Positions 25,381-33,039 of a stretch of 64,000 nt of DNA are shown here, piece by piece. Both the position numbers and the translations under genes were made by a program. The notes beneath the pieces are model-generated. The model did no database searches, was not told the DNA's origin, and worked only from the letters and a program-made list of their open reading frames with translations. The stretch is from CAXBDP01 sp963974465. GTDB taxonomy: Bacteria > Bacteroidota > Bacteroidia > Cytophagales > Cyclobacteriaceae. Position 1 is the first letter of the stretch, and every line of letters starts with the position of its first letter. The stretch lies in assembly GCA_049340005.1 (NCBI GenBank), contig JBMPIY010000001.1; one strand, written 5' to 3'.

Positions 25381-26320
25381 TCCCTCCCACGGCCATGTGC
25401 CTGCGGTAGGTGCATTTCATTCGTTCCTCATTCCATTTACCAACCTTCAGCACCGCACAGCAAGAGTAGCCCGTTATTCCATTCCGCTGCGCTACATTCC
25501 ATACCGTGCCACACTTGCTTTTCCCAACACACCCCCCAACGCAGGTAAAGCGGTGTTCGTCAGTCGTTCCGTTTTGTTCCGCAAAAACATATCTGCAAGG
25601 GTAAAATGAACTCCCTTCGGTCGCCCTTGCATATACCGTTCACTTACCAGCTCGTTTGCGCTCCAGTAGGTGCTCACTCACTGCCGTTCACTTGTTTTGC
25701 TTCACACACTCTCTCCTTCCTCACTCGCAGCTATTTCATCCCCCCAAACCCCTTCTAAGGTGTTCGCTACACTCACAATATTTTTAATTGGGGGTCTGCC
25801 GCTGCTTATTGTTTTTGCTCGCCTGCGGGTCGCTGCGGGCTGATCGGGCTGTCATGTTTTTTGCTTTCCCCAATGTGCTTTCAGTCGCTTCGTTTCAGTC
25901 ATTCGTTCCTCATTCCTTCAACTCAGCCACTTTCAGCACCGCTCACAAGAATAGCTCTTTCACTTCACTACACGAGCCAACGCACCGTCATTCCGCAATC
26001 TGCCTGCAATCCCCCTCCAATGGGTTTGTACTGCAATCAAAAAATACAAACCCTACCAAAACTATTGCAGGCAGTTATTGCTCCATTCCTTTCCAACAAT
26101 CGTTTCGTTCCGTTCAGTCGCTACCCTTGCCTTTGCCGACCCTGATGCAAAAAAACACGCCAGCCCTGCCGTAAACGGTAGGCGTCTGCCGCCCTCATTC
26201 TTCGGGCTTTTGCAGCCACCACCCTTGCTCCGCTCGCAGGCGGCTCGCAGAAATGGCTTCGCCTTGGTTTACCTGCGTTTCCACTCCACCCCATACAAAC
26301 TGAGTCTCTTGGTTTAATTA
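25381..26320 (+). other. Gene-free tract, GC-rich and repeat-rich, left of the mer operon
   Basis: About 940 bases without a convincing protein in any frame; open frames here read as low-quality Ser/Phe/Pro-rich shadows. The base composition is visibly richer in G+C than the neighbouring genes. A 17-base direct repeat, CATTCGTTCCTCATTCC, is at 25418-25434 and 25900-25916, each followed 11-15 bases later by TTCAGCACCG. Degenerate TCGTTCC/GTTCCG words recur (about 25562 and 26100). It could be a cis-acting region such as a transfer origin, a structured RNA, or decayed DNA brought in with the mer operon. Confidence 0.6.
25418..25916 (+). repeat. Pair of 17-bp direct repeats within the gene-free tract
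   Basis: CATTCGTTCCTCATTCC occurs at 25418-25434 and 25900-25916. The shared downstream word TTCAGCACCG (25446 and 25932) shows that about 40-45 bases are duplicated imperfectly. No coding potential is associated with it. Confidence 0.7.
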
Positions 26321-26360
26321 TTAAGTATTTGCTTAAATAAGAAAACTATTTGTATCTTTG
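26321..26360 (+). promoter_or_regulatory. mer promoter with overlapping ArsR-type operator
   Basis: A -33-like TTTG (26328-26331) and a -7-like TATCTTTG (26353-26360) are separated by 21 bases, a full match to the Bacteroidota TTTG / TAnnTTTG promoter. An inverted repeat TTAAG-N6-CTTAA (26321-26336) covers the -33 element, the expected place for ArsR/SmtB repression. The first codon of the regulator is 30 bases downstream of the -7 element. Confidence 0.75.
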
Positions 26361-26390
26361 CTACGTTATTAAATCCTAAATAGGAAGTTT

Positions 26391-26768
26391 ATGGAAAACA
26401 ATCAATCGTGTATCAGAGTGTTTGCCGACAAGGTTCAAATAGACAATTGTAGAGTAATACTTCAAACCAACGACAAGGCATTCAGTCAACTGAGTGGACT
26501 TTTAGCATTGGCAGGAAACGAAGTAAGGTTAAAAATCTTATTTCTCTTAGAAGAAGAAAACGAACTTTGTCCTTGCGACCTTTCAGACATTCTCGGAATG
26601 AGCATCCCTGCCGTTTCGCAACACCTCAGAAAACTAAAAGACGGAAACATCATTGAAGGTAGAAGAGAAGGACAAACCATTTTCTACTCTTTGAAACAGG
26701 AGCAACTTACTTTACTTCGTCCATTTTTTAAACACATCATAAACAATTCAAAAAAGGAAACAGTATGA
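26391..26768 (+). CDS. ArsR/SmtB-family regulator of the mer operon
   Basis: A 125-aa winged-helix repressor: GNEVRLKILFLLEEENELCPCDLSD and MSIPAVSQHLRKLKDGNIIE are the metal-site and recognition helices. The cysteines in ELCPCDL are placed as in ArsR-type alpha-3 metal sites, and further cysteines lie near the N-terminus (NQSC, DNC). In Bacteroidota mer operons an ArsR-type protein replaces the MerR activator of Proteobacteria. It overlaps the merT-like gene by four bases and follows a promoter with a matching operator. Derepression by Hg(II) is the expected mode. Confidence 0.88.
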   Translation: MENNQSCIRVFADKVQIDNCRVILQTNDKAFSQLSGLLALAGNEVRLKILFLLEEENELCPCDLSDILGMSIPAVSQHLRKLKDGNIIEGRREGQTIFYSLKQEQLTLLRPFFKHIINNSKKETV

Positions 26769-27370
26769 ACAAGAAAAACAACAGACTTGTCGGAGCGGGT
26801 GTGCTTTCGGCAGTAGCAGCATCACTTTGCTGCATTACACCTGTATTGGCTCTTATTTCAGGAGCTTCAGGAGTGGCATCTACCTTTTCATGGATGGAAC
26901 CAGCAAGACCTTATCTAATCGGTATCACCGTTTTGGTATTGGGCTTTGCTTGGTATCAGAAACTCAAACCACGAACAGCCGAAGAAATCCAATGTGATTG
27001 CGAAGAAGACGAAAAAAAACCCTTTATGCAGACCAAAACATTCTTGGGAATTGTAACCGTGTTTGCAGCCTTGATGCTCGCTTTTCCAAACTATGCACAC
27101 ATTTTCTATCCTTCAAACGACAACAAGGAAGTTGTAATCGTCAATGCTTCTGACATCCAAACGGTAACTTTTGATGTAAAAGGAATGACTTGCAATGGTT
27201 GTGCTTCACACGTAGAAAATGATGTGAACAAATTGCCAGGCATTGTTAAGGTAGATGCGATTTATGAAGAAGCGATTGCCAAAGTAGAATTTGACCAAAC
27301 CAAAGTGAGTATCGCTCAAATTGAAGAAGCCATCAACGGTACAGGTTACAAAGTGGTTGGCAAGAAATAG
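26765..27370 (+). CDS. merTP: Mercuric transporter MerT-MerP-type fusion (MerTP)
   Basis: A 201-aa inner-membrane protein. Helix 1 has the MerT Cys pair (ASLCCITPVLALISG), helix 2 is followed by a Cys-bearing cytoplasmic loop (QCDCEEDE), and a third helix ends near YAHIFYPS. Residues about 135-201 form an HMA domain with GMTCNGCASHV. It therefore joins the MerT carrier and a MerP-like domain in one chain, passing Hg(II) to the cytosolic reductase. It is in the mer operon between the regulator and a separate MerP-like gene. Confidence 0.9.
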   Translation: MNKKNNRLVGAGVLSAVAASLCCITPVLALISGASGVASTFSWMEPARPYLIGITVLVLGFAWYQKLKPRTAEEIQCDCEEDEKKPFMQTKTFLGIVTVFAALMLAFPNYAHIFYPSNDNKEVVIVNASDIQTVTFDVKGMTCNGCASHVENDVNKLPGIVKVDAIYEEAIAKVEFDQTKVSIAQIEEAINGTGYKVVGKK

Positions 27371-27417
27371 TATTTTTTTGCCTTTTGTATTTAAGAACTT
27401 AATTAAATAATTACACA

Positions 27418-27777
27418 ATGAAAAAGAATTTAATTCTATTGAGTGCTTTGTTCCTAATTGGAATTGCTCAGCTCAATGCACAATGTTGCAAACCGACTGA
27501 CAATAAAGCACAAACAGCAAATACAACACAGCAAGAAGGTAAGACCCTGCAACTGAAAATCACGGGAATGACTTGTGCAGGTTGTTCCAACCATATTTCA
27601 AATGCCCTCAAAGAAGTGGACGGCATTATTGAACACAAAGTGGAATATCCGGGCGATTTGGCAACCATCCAATACGACCCAAAGAAAACAAATCCTGACG
27701 CTATCATCAAGGTTATTGAGCAGACAGGCTATAAAGCCGAAATCATTAAGGAAAATCAAAAAGAGAAATCATTATGA
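27418..27777 (+). CDS. merP: Periplasmic heavy-metal-binding protein, MerP-like
   Basis: A 119-aa protein with a signal peptide (MKKNLILLSALFLIGIAQLNAQ) and a single HMA domain holding GMTCAGCSNHI. An additional Cys pair (QCCKP) follows the cleavage site. It would scavenge Hg(II) in the periplasm and deliver it to the transporter. Translation is coupled to merA (ATGA overlap). A 47-base gap separates it from merTP. Confidence 0.87.
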   Translation: MKKNLILLSALFLIGIAQLNAQCCKPTDNKAQTANTTQQEGKTLQLKITGMTCAGCSNHISNALKEVDGIIEHKVEYPGDLATIQYDPKKTNPDAIIKVIEQTGYKAEIIKENQKEKSL

Positions 27778-29426
27778 ACAAAGAAATAATAAAACTAGAC
27801 ATCACAGGTATGACCTGCGACCATTGTGCCACAGGCATTGAAAAACTACTTTCCAAAAACGAAGGTGTAAAAGAAGCAAATGTGAGCTATCCAAAAGCTA
27901 CTTGTGAATGTTCTTTTGACCCTACCAAAACAAGTAAAGAAGAAATCATCAATACCATTAACGGCACAAAAAACTATCGTGTAAAAAGTGAAATTTCTGA
28001 AAATGGAAATAGTAGGAATAATCAATTTGATTTAATCATTATCGGTGGCGGTTCGGCTGCATTTTCGGCAGCTATAAAAGCCGAAAGTTTAGGTTTAACG
28101 ACCTTAATGGTAAACGGTGGTTTGGACTTTGGTGGTACTTGTGTCAACGTGGGTTGTGTGCCTTCTAAAAATCTTATTCGTGCAGGCGAGTCGGCTTATC
28201 ACGCTACACATTCCAACTTTGAAGGCATCCGACCAAAAGGCGTTGATATTGATTTTGCTCAAATCATCAAAGACAAGAAAAAATTAGTAGCCACACTTCA
28301 AGAGAAAAAATATATGGATGTGGTAAGCGATTTTGAAAACCTGACTATGCTAAAAGGTTGGGCAAAATTCAAAGACAACAAAACCATTTTGGTTGACGGC
28401 AAGGAATACAAAGCCCTCAAATTTTTAATTGCTGCGGGAGCTACGACCAACATTCCGACTATTGAAGGATTGGACAAAATTGACTACTTGACCAACGTTT
28501 CCCTTTTCGACTTGGAAGAAAAACCCGAAAGCTTGACCATTATGGGAGCAGGTTACATAGGTTTGGAAATTGCAATGGCGTACAATCGTTTAGGCGTTAA
28601 AGTCCGAATCATTGAATTTACCGACCGTGTTCTACGGACACAAACCCCAGACATCAGTGAAGCATTGGAAACCCAAATGCGAAAAGAAGGCATTGAAATC
28701 TTACCTAATTTCAGAGCCGTGAAATTCGAGAAACAAGGGAATGAAACCATCATTCACTGTAAATGTCCTGACGGTTCATTTACGCAAATTATAGAAAAAG
28801 GTAAGGTAGTAATTGCCACAGGCACAAAAGCCAATACAAGCCAATTAGGGTTAGATAACATTGGTTTGGAACTCACCAAAAGCGGACATATCGCTGTAAA
28901 TGAAAAAATGGAAACCAATCTACCTAACATTTACGCAGCAGGTGACGTAACCAACACCCCTGCATTTGTTTATACAGCCGCTTTTGAAGGTAAAATTGCC
29001 GTTGAAAATGCGTTCTCAGGAACAGATAATAAAGCCGATTATTCTTCTTTACCTTGGGTGGTGTTTACTGACCCACAAATTGCAGGGGCAGGTTTAGATG
29101 AAGCACAGGCAGAATCAAAAGGCATTCCGTTTGAAGTGTCAAAATTGGAATTGAAAGACGTACCGAGAGCCATAGCAGCCAACGACACAAGGGGTTTCAT
29201 CAAACTCATTCGTAACTCGGAAACTGACAAACTTATAGGCGCAAGAGTAGTCGCACCCGAAGGTGGAGAACTCATCCAACAATTAAGTATGGCAATCAAA
29301 TACAGAATAACAGTGAAAGACTTAGCAGACAGTTTCTACCCTTATTTGACTTTGGGAGAAGGCATAAAATTAGCAGCAATAACTTTCGGAAAAGACGTAT
29401 CGAAATTGAGTTGCTGTGCAAGCTGA
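27774..29426 (+). CDS. merA: Mercuric reductase
   Basis: A 550-aa flavoprotein that reduces Hg(II) to Hg(0) with NADPH. An N-terminal HMA domain (GMTCDHCATG) precedes the FAD domain (DLIIIGGGSAAFSAA). The redox-active pair C123 and C128 lies in GGTCVNVGCVPSK. NADPH-binding (MGAGYIGLEIAMAYNRLG) and dimerisation domains follow. The C-terminal Hg-binding pair C547-C548 is present (KLSCCAS). All diagnostic residues are intact, so this is a functional reductase. It is the last gene of the operon, and a gene-free tract follows. Confidence 0.96.
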   Translation: MNKEIIKLDITGMTCDHCATGIEKLLSKNEGVKEANVSYPKATCECSFDPTKTSKEEIINTINGTKNYRVKSEISENGNSRNNQFDLIIIGGGSAAFSAAIKAESLGLTTLMVNGGLDFGGTCVNVGCVPSKNLIRAGESAYHATHSNFEGIRPKGVDIDFAQIIKDKKKLVATLQEKKYMDVVSDFENLTMLKGWAKFKDNKTILVDGKEYKALKFLIAAGATTNIPTIEGLDKIDYLTNVSLFDLEEKPESLTIMGAGYIGLEIAMAYNRLGVKVRIIEFTDRVLRTQTPDISEALETQMRKEGIEILPNFRAVKFEKQGNETIIHCKCPDGSFTQIIEKGKVVIATGTKANTSQLGLDNIGLELTKSGHIAVNEKMETNLPNIYAAGDVTNTPAFVYTAAFEGKIAVENAFSGTDNKADYSSLPWVVFTDPQIAGAGLDEAQAESKGIPFEVSKLELKDVPRAIAANDTRGFIKLIRNSETDKLIGARVVAPEGGELIQQLSMAIKYRITVKDLADSFYPYLTLGEGIKLAAITFGKDVSKLSCCAS

Positions 29427-29607
29427 ATTAAAATCCTTCAATTCTCTTTTTCTGATTCCTATTGATGTATTGACTTATAAGTCGAATATTATTGGTGCAA
29501 AGTATTGGCATTTAACAGCCATAAATAGTCAATAATCACTCATACATAAAGCAAAGGTACAGGCGTGCGGATGCGAGAGCTGCAAGGGTTCGCTTCGCCT
29601 GTTAGGT

Positions 29608-29641
29608 AAAAAAATCTCCACCCTACGGGTAGTATTTTTTT
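29608..29641 (+). repeat. A7...T7 hairpin repeat, copy 1
   Basis: Seven A, then TCTCCACCC, loop TAC, GGGTAGTA and seven T: an inverted repeat that can fold with its A-run paired to its T-run. A second copy is at 29971-30002. It could end transcription in either direction. Confidence 0.6.
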
Positions 29642-29970
29642 CCCACAGCCCTTGCTGCAATCGCACCGTCCTGTGATGACGGGGCATTATGTATAAGTTC
29701 TTATTCAGAGTCCGTTTCGGCAGCCGGTGGTTGTTGGCGGGCGTTCGCACCTCAGGTCATCCGTTCCATGCAGGCATTCAGCGTTTCGGTATCACCGATT
29801 ATACGCTACGTGTCTTTTGGTTCGAGTTGTGCCTTTCAGAGCTTCCTTTTTAGGGGGCTCTTTTTTTTACTCGTACAGGGAAAATTTTAAAAAGAGAAAA
29901 GCAAAGTTAGGCGGGCTCGCACAATCCCAACGCACTATCGGACTGTAAAGGTCAAGCCCTACGGGTTTTG

Positions 29971-30002
29971 AAAAAAATCTCCACCCTTCGGGTAGTATTT
30001 TT
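29971..30002 (+). repeat. A7...T5 hairpin repeat, copy 2
   Basis: Identical to copy 1 except for the loop (TTC instead of TAC) and a shorter T-run. The conservation of both arms at a distance of about 360 bases argues for a dispersed small repeat and not chance. Confidence 0.6.
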
Positions 30003-30134
30003 CTCAAAAACCTTGACAGCCGACCTCCGCCCGCCTTTTCAAGAGCTTTCTCTTTTCTTTTTTTCCCTTTTTTCTTTTCTCTTTTGAAAAAATATATGCG
30101 AAGCGCAGCGAGCAAAACTCTAATGGCTCACTGT

Positions 30135-30569
30135 ATGAAATCGTTTCGTATCAAAACACACCGACTGGAAACCAGCTACCAACAACCGCACTTCTTTATT
30201 CTCAACAAGGGATTGAACAGCGGAAAACCGCTCAACCGAGCTTGCCCGAATTGCTTTGTTTGCCTCACCGACAACCAAGAGGACAGGGAATTTCTCTTTT
30301 GGCTTTGCTTTGGATTGTGGAGGTCAAAATCCTTTCACTATCTCCTGAAAGGCTCCGTGATTCCATTTGTGACTATTGATGAAATCCGAAAGCTGATCCG
30401 GGAAAGCTCTATCAAAGCTAACTGCAAAGCCCAGGCGTTTCAGAAGGCAATTCAAGCCCTTCAACTACTCGATACCAACGAGCAAAAAATCAAGGTCACA
30501 TTAAAGATGATTGATACTGCCAGACAAGCCATATTTTATGAATTGATGAAAGAAACAGGAGCAGGATAG
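30135..30569 (+). CDS. Conserved hypothetical protein (DUF6943-like)
   Basis: A 144-aa soluble protein beginning MKSFRIKTHRLETSYQQPHF, with ILNKGLNSGKPL and a Cys-rich CPNCFVC in the first half and a helical second half (SIKANCKAQAFQKAIQALQL). The open frame runs back to 30084, but the start at 30135 fits the likely family N-terminus. Proteins of this kind are common at ends of Bacteroidota mobile elements (recalled as DUF6943; unverified). The function is unknown. Confidence 0.65.
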   Translation: MKSFRIKTHRLETSYQQPHFFILNKGLNSGKPLNRACPNCFVCLTDNQEDREFLFWLCFGLWRSKSFHYLLKGSVIPFVTIDEIRKLIRESSIKANCKAQAFQKAIQALQLLDTNEQKIKVTLKMIDTARQAIFYELMKETGAG

Positions 30570-30747
30570 ATTCCTGCCCTGCCAAAAAAACAGGGCAACA
30601 AAAGCAAAATAAAGCACACTACCGCAACAGCACCCAAGAGAGAACTACTGCCTAATTCTTGAAGTAATTTAGTTGGCGAAGGGCAAATCCATGGTAAGTC
30701 CGTGTCAAGTCCAAGCAAATGTTTAACCCTTAAAAAATCGTAAAGAG

Positions 30748-31389
30748 ATGGGAAAAATTAATCAAGGTATTCTCGGTGGTGTCTCAGGACAGGTCGGGAA
30801 TGTAATCGGTGGAACTTGGAAGGGCATCGATTACCTGCGCATCAAACCTTCCAGTGTAGCGAACCCAAGAACTGAAGGTCAGGTTGACCAGCGTTCGAAG
30901 TTCTCAACTGTCTTGCGGTTCTTGCAGCCCATGACAGACTTCCTGAGAGTCGGTTTCAAGTTGTATGCAAACAAAATGACCCAGTTCAATGCGGCCATGT
31001 CATACAACCTGAACAATGCGATTACCGGAGTTTATCCAAACTTCATGATTGACTATGCAAGTGCATTGGTTACTCGTGGAAATCTCACAGGAGCTGCCAA
31101 CGGTGCTGCCACTTCTCCAAGTGCTGGATCAGTGGAAGTGACCTGGACAGATAACTCAGGCAGTGGTAGTGCTCAGGCAACAGACAAGGCGCTGATTGCC
31201 CTTTTGAACACTACCCGTGGAGAAGCAGTTTTTACAACTGCTGGACCTGCAAGGAGTGCCGCAGCTGCAGCCATTCCTGTACCTTCTGAGTACTCAGGAG
31301 AAGATGTAGAAGTCTTCTTAGGGTTTGTATCAGAAGACGGAACTAAAGTCGCTAGCAGCGTTTATTTAGGCTCTGTAACAGTTGCGTAA
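30748..31389 (+). CDS. DUF6266-family protein at the right end of the element
   Basis: A 213-aa protein. The N-terminal part MGKINQGILGGVSGQVGNVI, with GTWKGIDYLRIKPSSVANPRT, is the signature of DUF6266, a Bacteroidota family of unknown function. The C-terminal half (about 115-213) looks like a beta-rich domain, Ala/Ser/Gly-rich with VEVTWTDNSG and VEVFLGFVS. The gene has a long leader (30570-30747), is followed by a strong terminator, and is the last gene before the right attachment site. A structural or surface role is possible but only a guess. Confidence 0.75.
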   Translation: MGKINQGILGGVSGQVGNVIGGTWKGIDYLRIKPSSVANPRTEGQVDQRSKFSTVLRFLQPMTDFLRVGFKLYANKMTQFNAAMSYNLNNAITGVYPNFMIDYASALVTRGNLTGAANGAATSPSAGSVEVTWTDNSGSGSAQATDKALIALLNTTRGEAVFTTAGPARSAAAAAIPVPSEYSGEDVEVFLGFVSEDGTKVASSVYLGSVTVA

Positions 31390-31408
31390 AGCAATTGGTG
31401 TTTTCCTT

Positions 31409-31440
31409 AAAAACCGCTTCCTTTGTGAAGCGGTTTTTTT
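31409..31440 (+). terminator. Rho-independent terminator of the DUF6266 gene
   Basis: AAAAACCGCTTC - loop CTTTGT - GAAGCGGTTTTTTT: a 12-bp stem (seven GC-containing core pairs plus A-T pairs) ending in a T-run, 20 bases after the stop codon. Confidence 0.92.
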
Positions 31441-31501
31441 ATGCCCGCACACTTCGTTTTTCCTTTCTTTAGTCCTTAATTAGCCTAATATCAACACTTC
31501 T

Positions 31502-31520
31502 TGTTGCTAATCTGTTGCTA
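31502..31520 (+). repeat. Right-end TGTTGCTA pair, putative integrase arm sites
   Basis: TGTTGCTA at 31502-31509 and 31513-31520, 11 bases apart, about 50 bases inside attR. The same octamer is clustered at the left end of the element. Confidence 0.55.
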
Positions 31521-31532
31521 ATACGATATAAC

Positions 31533-31549
31533 TACCTGATATACAGGTA
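31533..31549 (+). repeat. Palindrome next to attR
   Basis: TACCTG-ATATA-CAGGTA is a perfect inverted repeat with 6-bp arms, 11 bases before attR. It is a candidate binding site for the recombinase or an accessory protein. Confidence 0.45.
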
Positions 31550-31560
31550 TTGAAAAGATA

Positions 31561-31579
31561 TTGTATCGGGAAGTGATAA
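31561..31579 (+). other. attR, right attachment site with the displaced mnmE end
   Basis: TTGTATCGGGAAGTGATAA contains TGT ATC GGG AAG TGA, i.e. Cys-Ile-Gly-Lys-stop with different wobble bases from attL. This is the original host end of mnmE, now separated from the gene by the element. Confidence 0.85.
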
Positions 31580-31621
31580 ACTATTTAGCATTTATTCTAT
31601 TGGTTCAGATATTCAACAGTA

Positions 31622-32110
31622 TTACCAATCACCACCTACATCACCCTGCATCCTTGTTTTAAAGTCTAGGATTAACTCATTTGTATCTTCTTCGAACATT
31701 TCTGGTGTGTAACCATATTCAGTGCCCATACTTTTTAATGAATAAAATTCACCCGTTGGTGGAGCTATTTCAATTCTACTGCTCTCATCTCTTACTCTAA
31801 TTGTGATAATTGCAAATAATGCATCTCGTGATGCGGCATATGGGCTAGTGCTAACAAACCCTTCCTTAATAATATATTTACCTTTTACTGTTCCAGATTC
31901 TTTATCTGTGAATTGAATAACACTTTCCGCATTATTGAATGTCTCTACCATCCATTCGTTTGCCAAAACATAGTTTTCATCCTTACTATGGTCATTTTCA
32001 AAAGTTGCAATCCTTGGTGGAGGGGTTTCAAGAGAAATCCTTGAGCCAACACAAGAATTAATTAGAAGTAAGGGCAAAACTAAAATCCCAAGAGTAAATA
32101 GATTTTTCAT
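31622..32110 (-). CDS. Lipoprotein with DUF4468-like domain
   Basis: A 162-aa protein with a lipoprotein signal (MKNLFTLGILVLPLLLINSC; the Cys is the lipidation site). The mature part contains WMVETFNNAESVIQFTDKES and KGKYIIKEG, reminiscent of the DUF4468 TBP-like fold of Bacteroidota lipoproteins. It is on the opposite strand from its neighbours and is the first gene outside the element. Its role is unknown; it is likely anchored in the cell envelope. Confidence 0.75.
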   Translation of the reverse strand: MKNLFTLGILVLPLLLINSCVGSRISLETPPPRIATFENDHSKDENYVLANEWMVETFNNAESVIQFTDKESGTVKGKYIIKEGFVSTSPYAASRDALFAIITIRVRDESSRIEIAPPTGEFYSLKSMGTEYGYTPEMFEEDTNELILDFKTRMQGDVGGDW

Positions 32111-32469
32111 AATATTATATTAATTGTAATTAAATATAAGGTATTGATAGTAATAATCAATAGCCTAAAATACATTATTTATTTTCACATTTATTTTACA
32201 CCCTACTAATCAATTACATCTAATATTATAGATTTGAAGGAAAAGTAATCTAATATTACACTACTTATTCTGAATGAACATAAGCAGATTACCTCCCTTA
32301 ATGTTCTTTAGAGCATAATTCATATCTGGCAATTATTCGACTAAAAAACCAATTACCATACCCTATCTAAAATATTTCTTTTCTATTTGAAAAACTCTAC
32401 AAAGAAATTTTCTTACATTCATGAACTATTTCAAAATTATTGCTGTATTTGAAAACATCTACAAACTTA
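32111..32469 (+). other. AT-rich intergenic region with an 11-bp direct repeat
   Basis: There is no gene in this 359-base stretch between the divergent lipoprotein gene and the second RM locus. ATCTAATATTA occurs at 32218-32228 and 32248-32258, a 30-base spacing (about three helical turns), and might be an operator for the RM locus. The promoters of both divergent units should lie here. Confidence 0.5.
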
Positions 32470-33039
32470 ATGAGAATAAAACTCGGCAATATTGCTCAAC
32501 TTCAATTTGGCTTTTATGGCAAACCTTCAGAAAATGGAGATGCTGTCTATTTGCAAGCTAAACATTTTGATGATTCTGGAAATCAGAAAGTTAAGATAGA
32601 TACTTTTATAAAACTTGATGAAAAGAATAAAAATCACCTATTAGAAGATGGCGATATACTTTTAGTAGGAAAAGGAATGAGGAATTTTGCTTGGATGTAT
32701 CAATCTAAATATGGAGCTGCAATAGCATCTTCTATTTTCTATGTGATCAAAGTTGATCGGTCGCAAGTTCTTCCTGAGTTTTTAACCACTATATTCAACA
32801 TGCCAGAAACCCAATCGTTTTTTCAGACCTTAGGGGCTGGGAGCTCTATTCCATCTATTAGAAAGTCTGAACTAGAGGCGTTTATCATAACATTACCACC
32901 ATTAGAACTGCAAGAAAAAGCAATTACTTTTAACCAACTTCACACTAGAGATATTGAATTATCTCAAAGCATAATAAATGAAAAACAAAAGCTATATCAA
33001 TCTATAATTAAGAAATTAATAAATTTAAGCAATGAGTAA
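32470..33039 (+). CDS. Short HsdS-like protein with one target-recognition domain
   Basis: A 189-aa protein resembling half of an HsdS: start IKLGNIAQLQFGFYGKPS, central VYLQAKHFDD and LLEDGDILLVGKG, then the TRD-closing motif LEAFIITLPPLELQEKAI and a helix. One TRD and one helix could dimerise to recognise a symmetric target, or could swap with the full HsdS. The frame is open from 32440; the ATG at 32470 fits homologous starts. It overlaps the next gene by eight bases, so it belongs to the second RM operon. Confidence 0.78.
   Translation: MRIKLGNIAQLQFGFYGKPSENGDAVYLQAKHFDDSGNQKVKIDTFIKLDEKNKNHLLEDGDILLVGKGMRNFAWMYQSKYGAAIASSIFYVIKVDRSQVLPEFLTTIFNMPETQSFFQTLGAGSSIPSIRKSELEAFIITLPPLELQEKAITFNQLHTRDIELSQSIINEKQKLYQSIIKKLINLSNE

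Larger units (their letters stand above)
29427..30134 (+). other. Gene-free tract right of the mer operon
   Basis: About 700 bases with no convincing coding sequence. The tract starts AT-rich and then becomes GC-richer, as in the tract left of the mer operon. It contains two near-identical hairpin repeats (29608-29641 and 29971-30002) and a polypyrimidine run near 30040-30085. Together with 25381-26320 it brackets the mer operon, which suggests that the operon came in as a cassette with foreign flanks. Confidence 0.55.
2322..31579 (+). mobile_element. Integrated element of about 29 kb in the 3' end of mnmE, with defence and mercury-resistance cargo
   Basis: The element is bounded by near-identical 19-base copies of the mnmE 3' end (2322-2340 and 31561-31579). 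It has a tyrosine integrase at the left end and TGTTGCTA octamers clustered inside both ends. Backbone genes are an HTH protein, integrase, further HTH/excisionase-like proteins, a primase/helicase pair and right-end genes of DUF6943-like and DUF6266 type. Cargo is the type I RM/Argonaute block, a Fur/TonB/CDF metal cluster and a mer operon. I find no relaxase, coupling protein, type IV secretion or phage structural gene, so it is not a self-transmissible conjugative element on this evidence. It may be mobilised in trans or behave as a satellite. SGI1-type islands are known to use the same end of trmE/mnmE in Gammaproteobacteria. Confidence 0.85.

Noticed and set aside
25397..26317. Several overlapping open frames in the gene-free tract left of mer
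   Set aside because: They are Ser/Phe/Pro-rich, change frame freely, lack good starts and resemble no family. They are by-products of the GC-rich repeat-like DNA.
29529..30115. Open frames on both strands in the gene-free tract right of mer
   Set aside because: They are low-complexity translations (for example a Lys-rich run from the polypyrimidine tract) and overlap the hairpin repeats.
31561..31579. A tRNA or tmRNA gene as integration target
   Set aside because: No tRNA-like fold surrounds either end, and both cores read as the end of mnmE.
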